Source: JANMQK01 sp031370485 (GTDB lineage Bacteria > Acidobacteriota > Polarisedimenticolia > Gp22-AA2). Taken from it: a stretch of 30,773 nt of DNA. The notes under the pieces were generated by a model. That model saw only the letters and a program-made list of their open reading frames with translations, did no database searches and was not told where the DNA came from. Position numbers and translations under genes: made by a program. The stretch covers positions 1-30,773 of the forward strand of contig JANMQK010000286.1 in assembly GCA_031370485.1 (NCBI GenBank). Reading direction: 5' to 3'. Below are positions 1-8,638 of the stretch, piece by piece. How positions within the stretch are numbered: position 1 is the stretch's first letter; every line of letters starts with the position of its first letter.

Positions 1-1236
1 GTAGGTCGATTTCTGGGGCAGGCGCAACCCGCTCTTCGTCACTTCGATGACCTGGTCAATCCGCGTCGCGTTCAGCAGGACCCCGAACGCCACGCCGCCA
101 TCCCCCGCCCTCGCGATGACCTGGTCGGCGTCGGTCAGGTAGTCGAGATGGCTCTGGCGGACCTGGGCCTCATGGTCGATCCCGAGCGTGTCCTCGAGCA
201 CGAGCCGGTGGAGGAGAATGACGTCGAGGCTTCTCAGTGGCGCCGGGACCCCCTTCAGGGCCGGGCGATCGAAACCGGTCCCCTTCTTCCATTCCGCCAG
301 CCAGAAACGCGGGGCCTCGGCGAAGACGAGGCCGAAGACTCCCGGCCCGGCGCTTCGCGAACCGACCGCCGCGCGCAGGGCCTCGCTTCCCTCCACTGCG
401 GTGAGCGAGAAAAAGGAGGCGAGCCGGTCCCGGAACGGCCCCGCATCGAAGCCCGGGAGGGAGTGGATTAAGCGGTGGATCGGGAAGATGCTCAAACCCG
501 GGTCCTCGAGGCTGCAAAGGAATGCCAGAACGTGCCCCGCGTCGTCCGACCCGGCCGCCCGCCGCGTCTCGCTGTAGGCGAGCGCCGATTCGTAACGATG
601 ATGCCCGTCGGCGATGAGCGCCCACTGGTCTTTCAGCCCGGCGGCCAGAGACCGGGTCGTTTCCCCATCCTCGAGCCGCACCAGTCGTATCGCCGTCCCC
701 GAGTCGTCCACGAATTCCTCGGCCGGACCGCGGATCGCCGCCTCCCCCAACGCGCGGGCGACCCTGGCGTCCGGATCGGAGTGCAGCATGAACACGGCGC
801 TCAGATGGGTGCGGGTTGATGCGAGCAGCTGTCGCCGGTCCTCGCGGGGGCGCGATAGTGTCCTCTCGTGGGGGATGATCCGTCCGGAGTCGAGCGGCTC
901 AAGGCGAAGCCGCGCAAACAACCCGCGCCGGGCCCTCACCTCCCCCGAGGGGGCGCGGTAGGTCTGCTCGCAAAGATGGAGGGCGGGGGTTGTGTCCCTG
1001 ACGAGCACGCCCTCCCGGATCCACTCGCCGAGCAGCCGCACGGCCTGGCGGTAGGGATCGTCGTCCCCCTCCGCGCGCGGGAGATCAAGCCGCACGATGC
1101 TGTTAGCGTGGCGCGCGGCGAGCCTCTCCCGCGCATCCTCCGAGATGACGTCGTAAGGAGGGGCGATGAGGTGGGGCAGTTCGTGGCGCAGCCGGGGCGC
1201 ATACCGCAGTGCCCGGAAGGAATGAATGATCGGCAC
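1..1236 (-). CDS. DUF1015 family protein (3' end outside window)
   Basis: The reading frame is open for 412 codons from a GTG at 1236 to the window edge, so the C-terminus is missing or nearly so. The N-terminus reads MPIIHSFRALRYAP, followed by LIAPPYDVI, the typical opening of the DUF1015 (COG4198) family; later IADGHHRYESAL and FPIHRLIHSLPG also match. Members are about 400-430 residues, so almost all of the protein is present. The biochemical role of the family is not established; it is known to occur near serine-biosynthesis genes in some bacteria. The GTG start is supported by a G-rich Shine-Dalgarno (GAGGGGGG) about 4 bases upstream. The stop codon of the upstream gene lies 10 bases before this start, so the two are probably cotranscribed. 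Family assignment is confident; function is not. Confidence 0.88.
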   Translation of the reverse strand, partial: MPIIHSFRALRYAPRLRHELPHLIAPPYDVISEDARERLAARHANSIVRLDLPRAEGDDDPYRQAVRLLGEWIREGVLVRDTTPALHLCEQTYRAPSGEVRARRGLFARLRLEPLDSGRIIPHERTLSRPREDRRQLLASTRTHLSAVFMLHSDPDARVARALGEAAIRGPAEEFVDDSGTAIRLVRLEDGETTRSLAAGLKDQWALIADGHHRYESALAYSETRRAAGSDDAGHVLAFLCSLEDPGLSIFPIHRLIHSLPGFDAGPFRDRLASFFSLTAVEGSEALRAAVGSRSAGPGVFGLVFAEAPRFWLAEWKKGTGFDRPALKGVPAPLRSLDVILLHRLVLEDTLGIDHEAQVRQSHLDYLTDADQVIARAGDGGVAFGVLLNATRIDQVIEVTKSGLRLPQKSTY

Positions 1237-1246
1237 GCGACCCCCC

Positions 1247-1861
1247 TCAGGCGCGCTTCAAACCGAGGGAATCCTCGAGCTTCTCGAGAAAGGCATCTTC
1301 GATCACGCCCGAGGAACGCCTGTCCGTGAGCAACATGACCCGCGTTTGCCTGTCCAGCCCCTGCACGAGAATGCGGGCCCGCACGCTCAGCGCCGTTCCC
1401 CCTTCCGCCGGCGCCAGGATCACTTGCAGGGAAACCTTCCCCTGCTTGACCTGCACCATTTGCAGGATGTGATAGGTCCGGGTCAGGGCTGGAGGCGGGT
1501 CCCCCACGTGCTCCGAAAAATCTTTGGCGCCGAAATCGACGAATGAGGTCTTGACCTTCATCGCCGCCTGGTCGACCTCTTCCGGAGGGTAGCCGGCGGA
1601 CGCTAGCGTCTCGAGGAGCCCCTTCCATAACTTTCTGGGCTTGATGTCGTAGAGACGCGTCTGAAAGGAGGAGACTGCGTCCGGCGGGATTTCCGGCAAC
1701 GCGGTGTCGGGGGCGGCGGCCGGAGGGGAGCCCTCCGGCCTGGCATCCCCGGCCGGCGGTGCTTCCTGGGCCCACACGCCGCCGGACGGCGCGGGTCCCG
1801 CTGCCAGCAGGCCCAACGCCACAAGAAAACGCGCCGCCTGATGGCGCATGTGTCGATTCAT
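1247..1861 (-). CDS. Small exported protein of unknown function
   Basis: This frame encodes 204 residues from an ATG at 1861; a second ATG at 1849 is possible. Residues 1-32 look like a signal peptide: basic MNRHMRHQAARF, a hydrophobic run LVALGLLAAG, then a probable cleavage near VWAQE. A proline/alanine-rich linker follows (residues about 33-60), then a folded-looking domain with PRKLWKGLLETLASAGY, FVDFGAKDFSEHVGDPP and LVQGLDRQTRVMLLTDRR. I do not recognise the domain; the pattern suggests a periplasmic or lipoprotein-like alpha/beta fold. It precedes the DUF1015 gene by 10 bases. The frame stays open far upstream, but those codons precede the signal peptide and a likely -10 element, so the shorter start is preferred. 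Confidence 0.7.
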   Translation of the reverse strand: MNRHMRHQAARFLVALGLLAAGPAPSGGVWAQEAPPAGDARPEGSPPAAAPDTALPEIPPDAVSSFQTRLYDIKPRKLWKGLLETLASAGYPPEEVDQAAMKVKTSFVDFGAKDFSEHVGDPPPALTRTYHILQMVQVKQGKVSLQVILAPAEGGTALSVRARILVQGLDRQTRVMLLTDRRSSGVIEDAFLEKLEDSLGLKRA

Positions 1862-1901
1862 GGCCGGGCGGATGCTTGGGGGAGGTGTCTCACGGAGGGC
1901 G

Positions 1902-1907
1902 AGTATA
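1902..1907 (-). promoter_or_regulatory. Possible -10 box of the small exported protein gene
   Basis: TATACT on the minus strand ends 40 bases before the ATG at 1861. No convincing -35 hexamer sits 16-18 bases upstream; the nearest, GTGACC, is 22 bases away. The site is therefore tentative. Without it the gene would be read through from the histidine kinase gene that ends at 1947. Confidence 0.3.
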
Positions 1908-1946
1908 ACATGCGCGGCCGGGACGGCCCGGTCACGCCGGGGGTGG

Positions 1947-4532
1947 CTAGCCGCCGGTGGCGGCAACGACCTCATCGGAATCGGCGCCGCGCGCGACCTC
2001 GAGGATTACCCCGATCAGGGTCTCGAGCCGGAACGGCTTGTCCACGCAGGGCCGTCCGGACTGCTCGATGAATCGGCCGGTATCCGGGTGGAGGACGTCG
2101 CCCGACGCGAAGACCACGCGCCGGGCCTTCTCGGGCCAGCGCGCCCGGATGACGTCGAACAGCTGGTGGCCGTCCATCTCGGGCATCTTGAGGTCAATCA
2201 GCAGCACGTCGTAGGACCCCTGCTCGATTTTCGTCAGCGCCTCCCGGGCGTTCGACGCGGTGACGACGGAGTGCCGGTCCCGGCTGAGGGCGTCGACGAT
2301 CAGGTCCAGGATCACCGGCTCGTCATCCACCGCCAGGATCCGGAGGATCCGGTCGGACTCCTTCCTGCCGGCAACGTCATCCCCGCCCCTGGCCGCGCTG
2401 TCGCCGTCCTCGGCCGCGACGATGGGCAACTCGACGAAGACGGCCGTGCCCCGGGGCGCGACGGACTCGCCCCAGATGCGTCCTCCATGATCCCGGACGA
2501 TCCCGTACGACACCGAGAGTCCCAGGCCCGAACCCTCTCCCACGGGCTTCGTGGTGAAGAAGGGGTCGAAGATCCTTCCCAGGATTTCCGGGGCAATACC
2601 CGGGCCGTCATCGGCAACCCGGAGCTGGATCCGCCCGTCCTCGACCCTGGTGGAAACGGTCAGGGTCCCCTGGCCCCGGTCGGACGTGATCGCGTACTGG
2701 GCGTTGTTGATGATGTTCAGCAGAACCTGCTGGATCTGGTTGAAGTCGAGCATGGTCTTCGGAAGCCCCTGCTCGAGACGCTTGACCACCTGCAGGTTGT
2801 TCACGCGCAGCTGGTAAGCCTTCAGGTCCAGGGTTTTCTCGATGATCCCGTTCAGGCCGAGGTAGCGCTTGGCCGAAGGATACCGCCGGGCGAAGGCCAG
2901 CAGGTTCTGGACGATTTTCTGACAGCGCAGCGCCGACTCGAATATCCGCTCGACCGACCGCTGCTGGCGGCTCTCCATGGGACCGCTCATCAGAAGCTGG
3001 GCATAGCCGAGCACTCCCGCCAGCGGGTTATTGAGCTCGTGGGCCACGCCGCTGACGACTTCTCCGAGTGCCGAAAGCTTTTCGGCCTGGATCAGGTTCG
3101 TGCGCGCCGCCTTGAGATCGGTCACGTTCTTGATGATCCCGACCGTTCCCGAGGGAACCCCGGTGTCGTCCTTCAGGACCGCGGTCGCCACCAGCACGTC
3201 ACGCACCAGGCCGTCCCGGCCACGCACGGTGGTCTCGAAATTGTGGAGCGGAATCCCCTCGTGGAGAAGGGCGTGCATCCTCTCCCGCGCCGCGGGCTCC
3301 GGATACAGGTCGGCGCAGGTCAGCGCCAGAGCCTCCGCGCGGGAATAGCCCAGCATCGACGTGCCGCCGCGGCTGAACTCGGTCAGCCTCCCCTCCATGT
3401 CCGTCGTGTAGATCAGGTCCGGGAAATGGTCCATGATGTTCTGCAGTTTGTGCAGCGCCTCCTTGCGGACACGAACCTCGCTGCGCATCTGCTCGAAAAG
3501 CGTGGCGTTCGCGACGGCGTTCGCGCTCGCGTTGGCGACGATCTGGCACGCGGCGATTTCCTCAGGCGTGAAGCACGAGCGGCGCCGGGCTGCGCGCAGG
3601 ATGAGCATCCCCAGCAGGTCCCTGCGTGCCATGAGCGGCAGGATAAGGATGGACCGGAACCCGGCGTCCTCGATCTTCGCGGCCACATCCTTGACGACTT
3701 CCTCCCGCGCGACGTCGTTGATGACCATCGCCTCATGCGTGACCATGACCCGCCGGACCTCGGGGTATTTCTGAAGATCGATCTTGAGGTCCCTGACGCT
3801 CGCGTCGTCGCTGCTCGCCAGGATCAGGCCCTCCCCCCGGTCCTCGTCCACGGTCAGGATCGAGCAACGCAGTGCGTCCACCAGGGAGGCGATCCGGCTC
3901 ACGATCAGGTAGAGGATCTGGTGCAGGTCGAGGGTTGAATTTACCGTCGAGGTGATTTCGACAAACGCCTCGAGATCCCGCTTTTCCCGTTCCAGGCGGC
4001 GGGCGACCTCCTGCTGCTCGCGCACCTGGCTGACGAGCTGGCCATAGTAGAGCGCGACCACGAAAAGAAACGGCACGCGCAGCAGCAGGGTCACCCCGTC
4101 GAGGGCTGAGGCGAAGCTGCTTCCCGCCGCAAGATAGATGTAGAGGCCCGATACGAGGGTCACGCCCACGATGAGGCGCGGCAGGCTGGGCCCGATGGCG
4201 GCGAGGAACAGGACGACGAAAAACACCAGCGGGAGGCCGCTGTTCTCGAGCCCCGCCCGGTAGAGGGCGGCCGCCACCAGGAAGGTGTCTGCGATCACGA
4301 CAACGTGATCGAAATGGCTCGCCTCGCGGCGCGCCTTGAGATACCGCCAGAACAGGAGGTTGCTGGCCGCGAACCCGGCGATCAGGATCGAGTCGAGCAG
4401 CAGGTCCTGGCGCATCCGCCCCGGATGGAACAGCAGCAGGGCGGTCGCCAGGATCAGCAGCCAGCGCAGGGCGGGACGGACGGTTTCGGAGTCGGCGGGT
4501 TGCATGTCGATAATGGCGGACTTGAAAGGCAC
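1947..4532 (-). CDS. Membrane-bound hybrid sensor histidine kinase with C-terminal receiver
   Basis: The product is 861 residues from a GTG at 4532, chosen because GGAGGGGCT precedes it directly; the frame is open further upstream but has no better start. Order of domains: about six hydrophobic segments (residues 25-165), a short coiled coil (REQQEVARRLEREKRDLEAF), a GAF domain (about 190-345), a PAS domain (about 355-475), a HisKA domain with the phospho-acceptor His498 in GVAHELNNPLAGVLGYAQLL, a HATPase_c domain with N box LNIINNAQYAI, DDGPGI and GSGLGLSVSYGI (about 600-705), and a receiver domain (about 730-845) with acidic pair VDDE, Asp780 in LLIDLKMPEMDG and Lys832. All catalytic residues are present. 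It should autophosphorylate on His and pass phosphate to its own Asp. No separate response regulator or phosphotransfer gene lies nearby, so the output is unknown. Confidence 0.93.
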   Translation of the reverse strand: MPFKSAIIDMQPADSETVRPALRWLLILATALLLFHPGRMRQDLLLDSILIAGFAASNLLFWRYLKARREASHFDHVVVIADTFLVAAALYRAGLENSGLPLVFFVVLFLAAIGPSLPRLIVGVTLVSGLYIYLAAGSSFASALDGVTLLLRVPFLFVVALYYGQLVSQVREQQEVARRLEREKRDLEAFVEITSTVNSTLDLHQILYLIVSRIASLVDALRCSILTVDEDRGEGLILASSDDASVRDLKIDLQKYPEVRRVMVTHEAMVINDVAREEVVKDVAAKIEDAGFRSILILPLMARRDLLGMLILRAARRRSCFTPEEIAACQIVANASANAVANATLFEQMRSEVRVRKEALHKLQNIMDHFPDLIYTTDMEGRLTEFSRGGTSMLGYSRAEALALTCADLYPEPAARERMHALLHEGIPLHNFETTVRGRDGLVRDVLVATAVLKDDTGVPSGTVGIIKNVTDLKAARTNLIQAEKLSALGEVVSGVAHELNNPLAGVLGYAQLLMSGPMESRQQRSVERIFESALRCQKIVQNLLAFARRYPSAKRYLGLNGIIEKTLDLKAYQLRVNNLQVVKRLEQGLPKTMLDFNQIQQVLLNIINNAQYAITSDRGQGTLTVSTRVEDGRIQLRVADDGPGIAPEILGRIFDPFFTTKPVGEGSGLGLSVSYGIVRDHGGRIWGESVAPRGTAVFVELPIVAAEDGDSAARGGDDVAGRKESDRILRILAVDDEPVILDLIVDALSRDRHSVVTASNAREALTKIEQGSYDVLLIDLKMPEMDGHQLFDVIRARWPEKARRVVFASGDVLHPDTGRFIEQSGRPCVDKPFRLETLIGVILEVARGADSDEVVAATGG

Positions 4533-4571
4533 AGCCCCTCCAGCGGCGAAGGCAGCGGACGCCGCCATTCC

Positions 4572-4599
4572 AATATAGGGGCGGGTCGCCGGATCGCAA
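4572..4599 (-). promoter_or_regulatory. Predicted promoter of the hybrid histidine kinase
   Basis: On the minus strand TTGCGA (4594-4599) and TATATT (4572-4577) are separated by 16 bases. Transcription would begin near 4565, giving a leader of about 33 bases before the GTG at 4532. It is divergent from the promoter at 4701-4728. Confidence 0.5.
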
Positions 4600-4700
4600 G
4601 GCGATTCCCCGCCAATGACTTTCCAGGGCCGATGCAGCGGCGAGGGCGCTGGCCCCGGGACGCGTTCGCCGCGCCCCCCGCGCGGCAATATCCCCTTTGC

Positions 4701-4728
4701 TTGACTTTTGAGGATCGCCGGGTAGAAT
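4701..4728 (+). promoter_or_regulatory. Predicted promoter giving a leaderless DsbA-like mRNA
   Basis: TTGACT (4701-4706) and TAGAAT (4723-4728) are separated by 16 bases. The -10 box ends 7 bases before the ATG at 4736, so the expected transcription start coincides with the first base of the start codon or the base before it. There is no room for a Shine-Dalgarno in the transcript, and none is seen. Confidence 0.6.
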
Positions 4729-4735
4729 TGTCGCC

Positions 4736-5674
4736 ATGCCAACGCAGCACTTGCGGTTCAAGGTTTTCGCGGCACTCACCGTGTGCGGCATGCTGCTCCC
4801 CCCGGTCCTCCTCAAGGCCGAGACCATCACCAGCACCTCCCAGGTGAAGGAAATCGACTTCACCGGGCTGACCGACCAGCAGAAGAAGATCGCCCTCAAG
4901 CTGATGAACGAAAACCCGTGCAATTGCGGGTGCAAGATGCACATCGCGGAATGCCGCCTGCGCGACAGCTCGTGCCGGCGCAGCCTGATTTTCGCCCGCA
5001 CGATCGTTGACGCCCTCAGGGAGGGCAAGAGCGAGACCGAGGTCGCCCGGGTCCTGAAGGCGAAGACCGACACCTTCGTCGAGGCCCGGCTTCCCGACGA
5101 CACCGGCGTGGTCTACAACATTGACGTCACGAGCAGTCCTGTGCGCGGGCCGAAGAACGCCCCGATCTCGATCGTGGAGTTCTCGGACTTCCAGTGCCCC
5201 TACTGCGCGGGAGTGCAGGAAACTCTCGACAAGGTTCTCAAGACCTTCCCGAAGGATGTCAAGCTGGTGTTCAAACAGTACCCGCTGAACATCCATCAAT
5301 ACGCCCGGCAGGCGGCCCTCGCCGCCCTCGCCGCCCACAGCCAGGGGAAGTTCTGGGAGCTGCACGACAAGATGTTCCAGAATTTCAGCGCCATCAACGA
5401 GGAGAACATCAAGAAGTGGGCCAAGGAGATCGGCCTCAGCATGCCCGACTTCGAGAAGACAATGCAGTCGGGAAAGTACGAAGGGGTTCTGCAAAAAGAC
5501 ATCGCCGACGGCGCCGCGGCCAAGGTCGTGGGCACGCCCAGTATCTTCGTCAACGGCAAGAGAATCCACGAGCGCAATTTCGAGGGATTCAAGAAGGCGA
5601 TTCAGGAGGAGTTGGCGGCGCTCCGCACCTCCCCGGCGTCGGCCGCCAAGAGCGGCAACCGCTCCTCGAACTGA
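4736..5674 (+). CDS. Exported DsbA-like thioredoxin-fold protein with Cys-rich N-terminal domain
   Basis: The 312-residue product starts with a signal-like segment (RFKVFAALTVCGMLLPPVLLKAE, residues 7-29), so it should act in the periplasm. Residues 42-115 form a separate domain with five cysteines (Cys62, 64, 66, 73, 80) in NPCNCGCKMHIAECRLRD, whose Cys-rich look recalls the CcmH/CycL N-terminal domain; this resemblance is my impression and is not tested. Residues about 140-300 are a DsbA/DSBA-like thioredoxin fold (PF13462 type): VEFSDFQCPYCAGVQ with the active CPYC at 154-157, FKQYPLNIHQYARQAALAA, and the cis-proline motif GTPSIFVNGKRI at 266-277. It probably oxidises, reduces or isomerises disulfides of secreted proteins. 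It is monocistronic and converges on the next gene with a 16-base gap. Confidence 0.88.
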   Translation: MPTQHLRFKVFAALTVCGMLLPPVLLKAETITSTSQVKEIDFTGLTDQQKKIALKLMNENPCNCGCKMHIAECRLRDSSCRRSLIFARTIVDALREGKSETEVARVLKAKTDTFVEARLPDDTGVVYNIDVTSSPVRGPKNAPISIVEFSDFQCPYCAGVQETLDKVLKTFPKDVKLVFKQYPLNIHQYARQAALAALAAHSQGKFWELHDKMFQNFSAINEENIKKWAKEIGLSMPDFEKTMQSGKYEGVLQKDIADGAAAKVVGTPSIFVNGKRIHERNFEGFKKAIQEELAALRTSPASAAKSGNRSSN

Positions 5675-5690
5675 CCCGTTCCGGCAATCC

Positions 5691-7817
5691 TCAACGACCG
5701 AGTTCCCGCAACACCCGGCGCACCGTCGCAGCGTCCGGCTGGTCCGGCGCCAGCCTCAATGAGGCCTTCAGGTGGAGCGCGCCGCGCTCCCGGTCGCCCA
5801 GCGCGCGCGCATACAGCATCCCGAGGCTCCTGTGGGCGTCGTGCAGGGTCGGGTCGAGCGCCAGGGCCCGTTCATAGCTTTCCACGGCTCCCCGGGTGTC
5901 GCCTTTGAGCGTGAGGAGATAGCCGAGGAAATTCGCCGCCCGCGCCGACCCTGGGTGTCCGCCGGCCGCCTTGCGGAACTCACGCTCCGCTTCGGCCCTG
6001 TCCCCCCGGCCCAGCGCCACCTCTCCGAGTCCGCGCTGCGCCTCGGGAAAATCGGGCGCAAGGCGTGCGGCCTTCTCGAACTGGGAGGCCGCCTCGGCCG
6101 CCCGGCCCGAGGCCACGAGCGCGTCGGCCAGATTCACCCTGTAGATCGCCACCTCCGGGTCGAGTTCGACCGCCTTGCGAAGATGCCCGATCGCGGCGTC
6201 ATGTTCGCCGCGTGCCATGGCGATCGAACCGAGATTGTTCCACGCACTGGCCGATCCGGGGTCGAGAGCGATGGCCCGTCGGAACGCCTCCTCAGCCTCG
6301 CCGAAGCGGCGCAGCGCCTGGTACGAGCTCCCGAGGTTCAGCGCGATGTCGGCCCTGAGGGGACGCTCCTGGGCCGCGCTCTGGAAGTCCTCCAGAGCCT
6401 CGGCCGAGCGTCCCTGCTGCAGCAGCGCCATGCCCAGGTTCACCCTGGCGTCGTTGAAGCCAGGGTAGATCGAGAGGGCCACACGGTAGTTCTCCTCGGC
6501 GCTCTTGTATTCCTCGCGCTTCAGGAACGCGTTGCCGAGGTTGTAGCGGATGCGGGCGGATCTCGGCGAGACCCTGGCCGCGCTGCTGTAGAGCGCGAAG
6601 TTGTCCCGCCAGTCCGGCAGCCTCGTCCAGGCTCGCGCCCCCATGGCCGCGCAGGCGCAGAGGGCCGCGGCCAGCGCGAGCCTGGCGTGACCCCTCGCGG
6701 CCGCCCGGGCGACACCCCAGCCGGCCAGCAGGCAAAGCCCGACACTGGGCAGGTACATCAGCCTCTCCGCCATCAGGGTGCCGATGAAGACCACGAGGTT
6801 GGAAGCCGGCAGCGAGGCGATCGCGATCCACAGGAGCGCAAAGCCGGCCGCAGGGGCGCGGCGCAGCATGAAGGCCCCCCCAGCGACCAGCAGGATCACG
6901 ATCAGAAGGCCGGCAAGCGCCAGCGGGTCGAAAATCGAAACGATGATCGGGATCTGATCGAAGGAGTAGTCCGCCGAAAGCCGCCGCGGCCACAGCAGGA
7001 GCGTCGCATACCGCGCCACCGTGCCGAGGGCCGTGAGGCGCCCGTCCACGGGCCCGGCGGAGGCCGCCGGGTTGTCCACGAACGGAATGGATCCTCCGGC
7101 GCCGATCGCGCCGACAACAAGGAGCCGTGCGCCGAAGAACACCGCCAGCGCTGCGGCGTGGCCCGCGTACAGCGCCCGGCGCCGGCCGGATCCGGTCTGT
7201 TGCGGGAACGCAATGTCCCACACGACACACAACAGCACGGCGACCACCGCTGATTCCTTGGCCATCATCCCCAGGAGGGCTGCCGCCCAGGCCCCGAGCA
7301 TCGCCAGACGACGCCCGGCGCGTCCCGCAAGACGCTGCGCCCTGCGATGGAGGAGCAGCGAGGCGATGACACACGACGCCGCGAGGAGCTCGGCCCTCCC
7401 TACGACTCCGGCGACGGCCTCGACATGCACCGGGTGAACCGCGAACAGCAGCCCCGCGGCGAGGGCGGCGGCGCCGCCCTGGAAGATTTCGAGGGCGAGC
7501 AGTGTGACCAGCAGCGTCGCGAGGCCGTGGAGGAGCGTGTTGACCACATGGAACCACCCCGGCCGCAGGCCTCCGGCCAGGGCGCGATCGAGGGCGAAGG
7601 TCAGGCTGGTGAGCGGGCGGTAGAGCCGGCCGTCCTGCAAGGGCCGGTTCCAGTAGGGCGCGACCAGCAGGCGCGGCACCGACCGGAGATCCTGCATCAA
7701 CGGGTTCCCGACGACGATCGCTTCGTCGTCGAGGACGAATCCGTTGCGGAAGGTCGGAAGGTAGATGAGGATCGCGACGAGCGGCGCGAGAACAAGGGCC
7801 GTCCGCCGGCCCGTCAA
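5691..7817 (-). CDS. TMTC-like GT-C membrane glycosyltransferase with C-terminal TPR repeats
   Basis: The 708-residue product has about ten hydrophobic segments in residues 1-400, then about eight tetratricopeptide repeats to the C-terminus (for example YNLGNAFLKREEYKSAEENYRVALSIYP and AWNNLGSIAMARGEHDAAIGHLRKAVELDP). The first loop carries an acidic pair in FVLDDEAIVVGNP (Asp30, Asp31), the usual catalytic position of GT-C enzymes. HPVHVEAVAGVVGRAELLA (128-146) and SADYSFDQIPI match the TMTC/DUF1736 family. In animals TMTC proteins are cadherin O-mannosyltransferases; the bacterial acceptor is unknown. The start is a TTG whose TTGA overlaps the stop of the upstream gene by 4 bases, so it is translationally coupled to it, though no clear Shine-Dalgarno precedes it. 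Confidence 0.85.
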   Translation of the reverse strand: MTGRRTALVLAPLVAILIYLPTFRNGFVLDDEAIVVGNPLMQDLRSVPRLLVAPYWNRPLQDGRLYRPLTSLTFALDRALAGGLRPGWFHVVNTLLHGLATLLVTLLALEIFQGGAAALAAGLLFAVHPVHVEAVAGVVGRAELLAASCVIASLLLHRRAQRLAGRAGRRLAMLGAWAAALLGMMAKESAVVAVLLCVVWDIAFPQQTGSGRRRALYAGHAAALAVFFGARLLVVGAIGAGGSIPFVDNPAASAGPVDGRLTALGTVARYATLLLWPRRLSADYSFDQIPIIVSIFDPLALAGLLIVILLVAGGAFMLRRAPAAGFALLWIAIASLPASNLVVFIGTLMAERLMYLPSVGLCLLAGWGVARAAARGHARLALAAALCACAAMGARAWTRLPDWRDNFALYSSAARVSPRSARIRYNLGNAFLKREEYKSAEENYRVALSIYPGFNDARVNLGMALLQQGRSAEALEDFQSAAQERPLRADIALNLGSSYQALRRFGEAEEAFRRAIALDPGSASAWNNLGSIAMARGEHDAAIGHLRKAVELDPEVAIYRVNLADALVASGRAAEAASQFEKAARLAPDFPEAQRGLGEVALGRGDRAEAEREFRKAAGGHPGSARAANFLGYLLTLKGDTRGAVESYERALALDPTLHDAHRSLGMLYARALGDRERGALHLKASLRLAPDQPDAATVRRVLRELGR

Positions 7818-8599
7818 GGGACGACCGCACCCGGCGAGTAGTCTGAAGCCTGGAGGCTCGACCCGAGAAGCGCCACCTCGCGGTTGCCCCCGGCCGTCAG
7901 GTTGATCGCCCCCTCGACCACCGTGCGCTGGCCGGCGGCAACGTTAATGTCCGTCAGGTAACCCGTGGAACGGTGGACCCAGCCTCCGCCGCGGGTGAGC
8001 AGGTCGAAGGCGATGTAGACGTCGTACACCCCAGGGTCCAGGTCGAAATCGAACCTGTCGGACACCGAGGTGCAGCGATACTGCTCCATCCAGTAGGGCA
8101 CGATCATCCCTGGGGAGGTCTCCGGCAGGACCCTGTTTTTTTTGTTCAGGTCCGTGATGATCTTCGGGCCCGACACCGCGGGCTTGCGGGGGCCCGGTAT
8201 CTTGGCCACCTGTCGCATGGCGGCCGTCCGCACGATGGGAGACTCGAAGAGCAGGATCGTCGTCTGAGGGGAGGATCGTTCCACCGCGGCGATGGAAAAC
8301 TGGTATCCAAACGTATAAACGGCATTTTTCTTCTGTTCCGCCTGGTCCGGTCCCTCCGGCAGCCTGACCACCCGGTCGTCGGGGTAGGTGCACCAGCGCC
8401 GGTTGCCGGAGAAGGCCACGGCCAGTCGCCCTTTGCCCGTCGCCGGCTTCGCCGGCAGGATTGGCCCTTTGACTCCCAGCGGGCCGGGCGGGGCCGCCCC
8501 GTTCTCCCCCTCGGCCCGGGATCCCGGGATCATCGAGGCAAGGGTCAGCAGGATCACAGCGGCGCGCCGGAAGGTCGTCAATGCCATGGGTCTCGCCAT
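7814..8599 (-). CDS. Exported protein of unknown function upstream of the TMTC-like gene
   Basis: I place the start at the ATG at 8599 (261 residues); an alternative ATG lies at 8587. Residues 1-31 form a signal peptide (MARPMALTTFRRAAVILLTLASM, cleavage near SRAEG). The mature part is rich in beta-strand patterns, for example VAFSGNRRWCTYPDD, TTILLFESPIV, DFDLDPGVYDVYIAFDLLTRGGGWV and INVAAGQRTVVEGAINL, and has three or fewer cysteines. No known domain is recognised. The weak AGGGA site 3 bases from the ATG is the only ribosome-binding signal. The frame continues upstream of 8599 but that part would precede the signal peptide. It overlaps the TMTC-like gene by 4 bases, suggesting a related surface or envelope role. 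A run of eight A residues (coding strand) lies at 8136-8143. Confidence 0.68.
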   Translation of the reverse strand: MARPMALTTFRRAAVILLTLASMIPGSRAEGENGAAPPGPLGVKGPILPAKPATGKGRLAVAFSGNRRWCTYPDDRVVRLPEGPDQAEQKKNAVYTFGYQFSIAAVERSSPQTTILLFESPIVRTAAMRQVAKIPGPRKPAVSGPKIITDLNKKNRVLPETSPGMIVPYWMEQYRCTSVSDRFDFDLDPGVYDVYIAFDLLTRGGGWVHRSTGYLTDINVAAGQRTVVEGAINLTAGGNREVALLGSSLQASDYSPGAVVP

Positions 8600-8638
8600 A
8601 AATCCCTTGATTGACGGAGCAACTGTCAGCGAAGAGGA

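Noticed and set aside
1911..1945. GC-rich hairpin after the histidine kinase stop as a terminator
   Set aside because: The stem is only about 5 pairs and no T-run follows; Rho-dependent termination or read-through is as likely.
1848..3938. A 696-codon open frame on the plus strand opposite the histidine kinase
   Set aside because: It is the mirror of a clear multi-domain kinase in GC-rich DNA; its product is rich in Asp, Arg, Gly and Val without any family motif, and it lacks a ribosome site.
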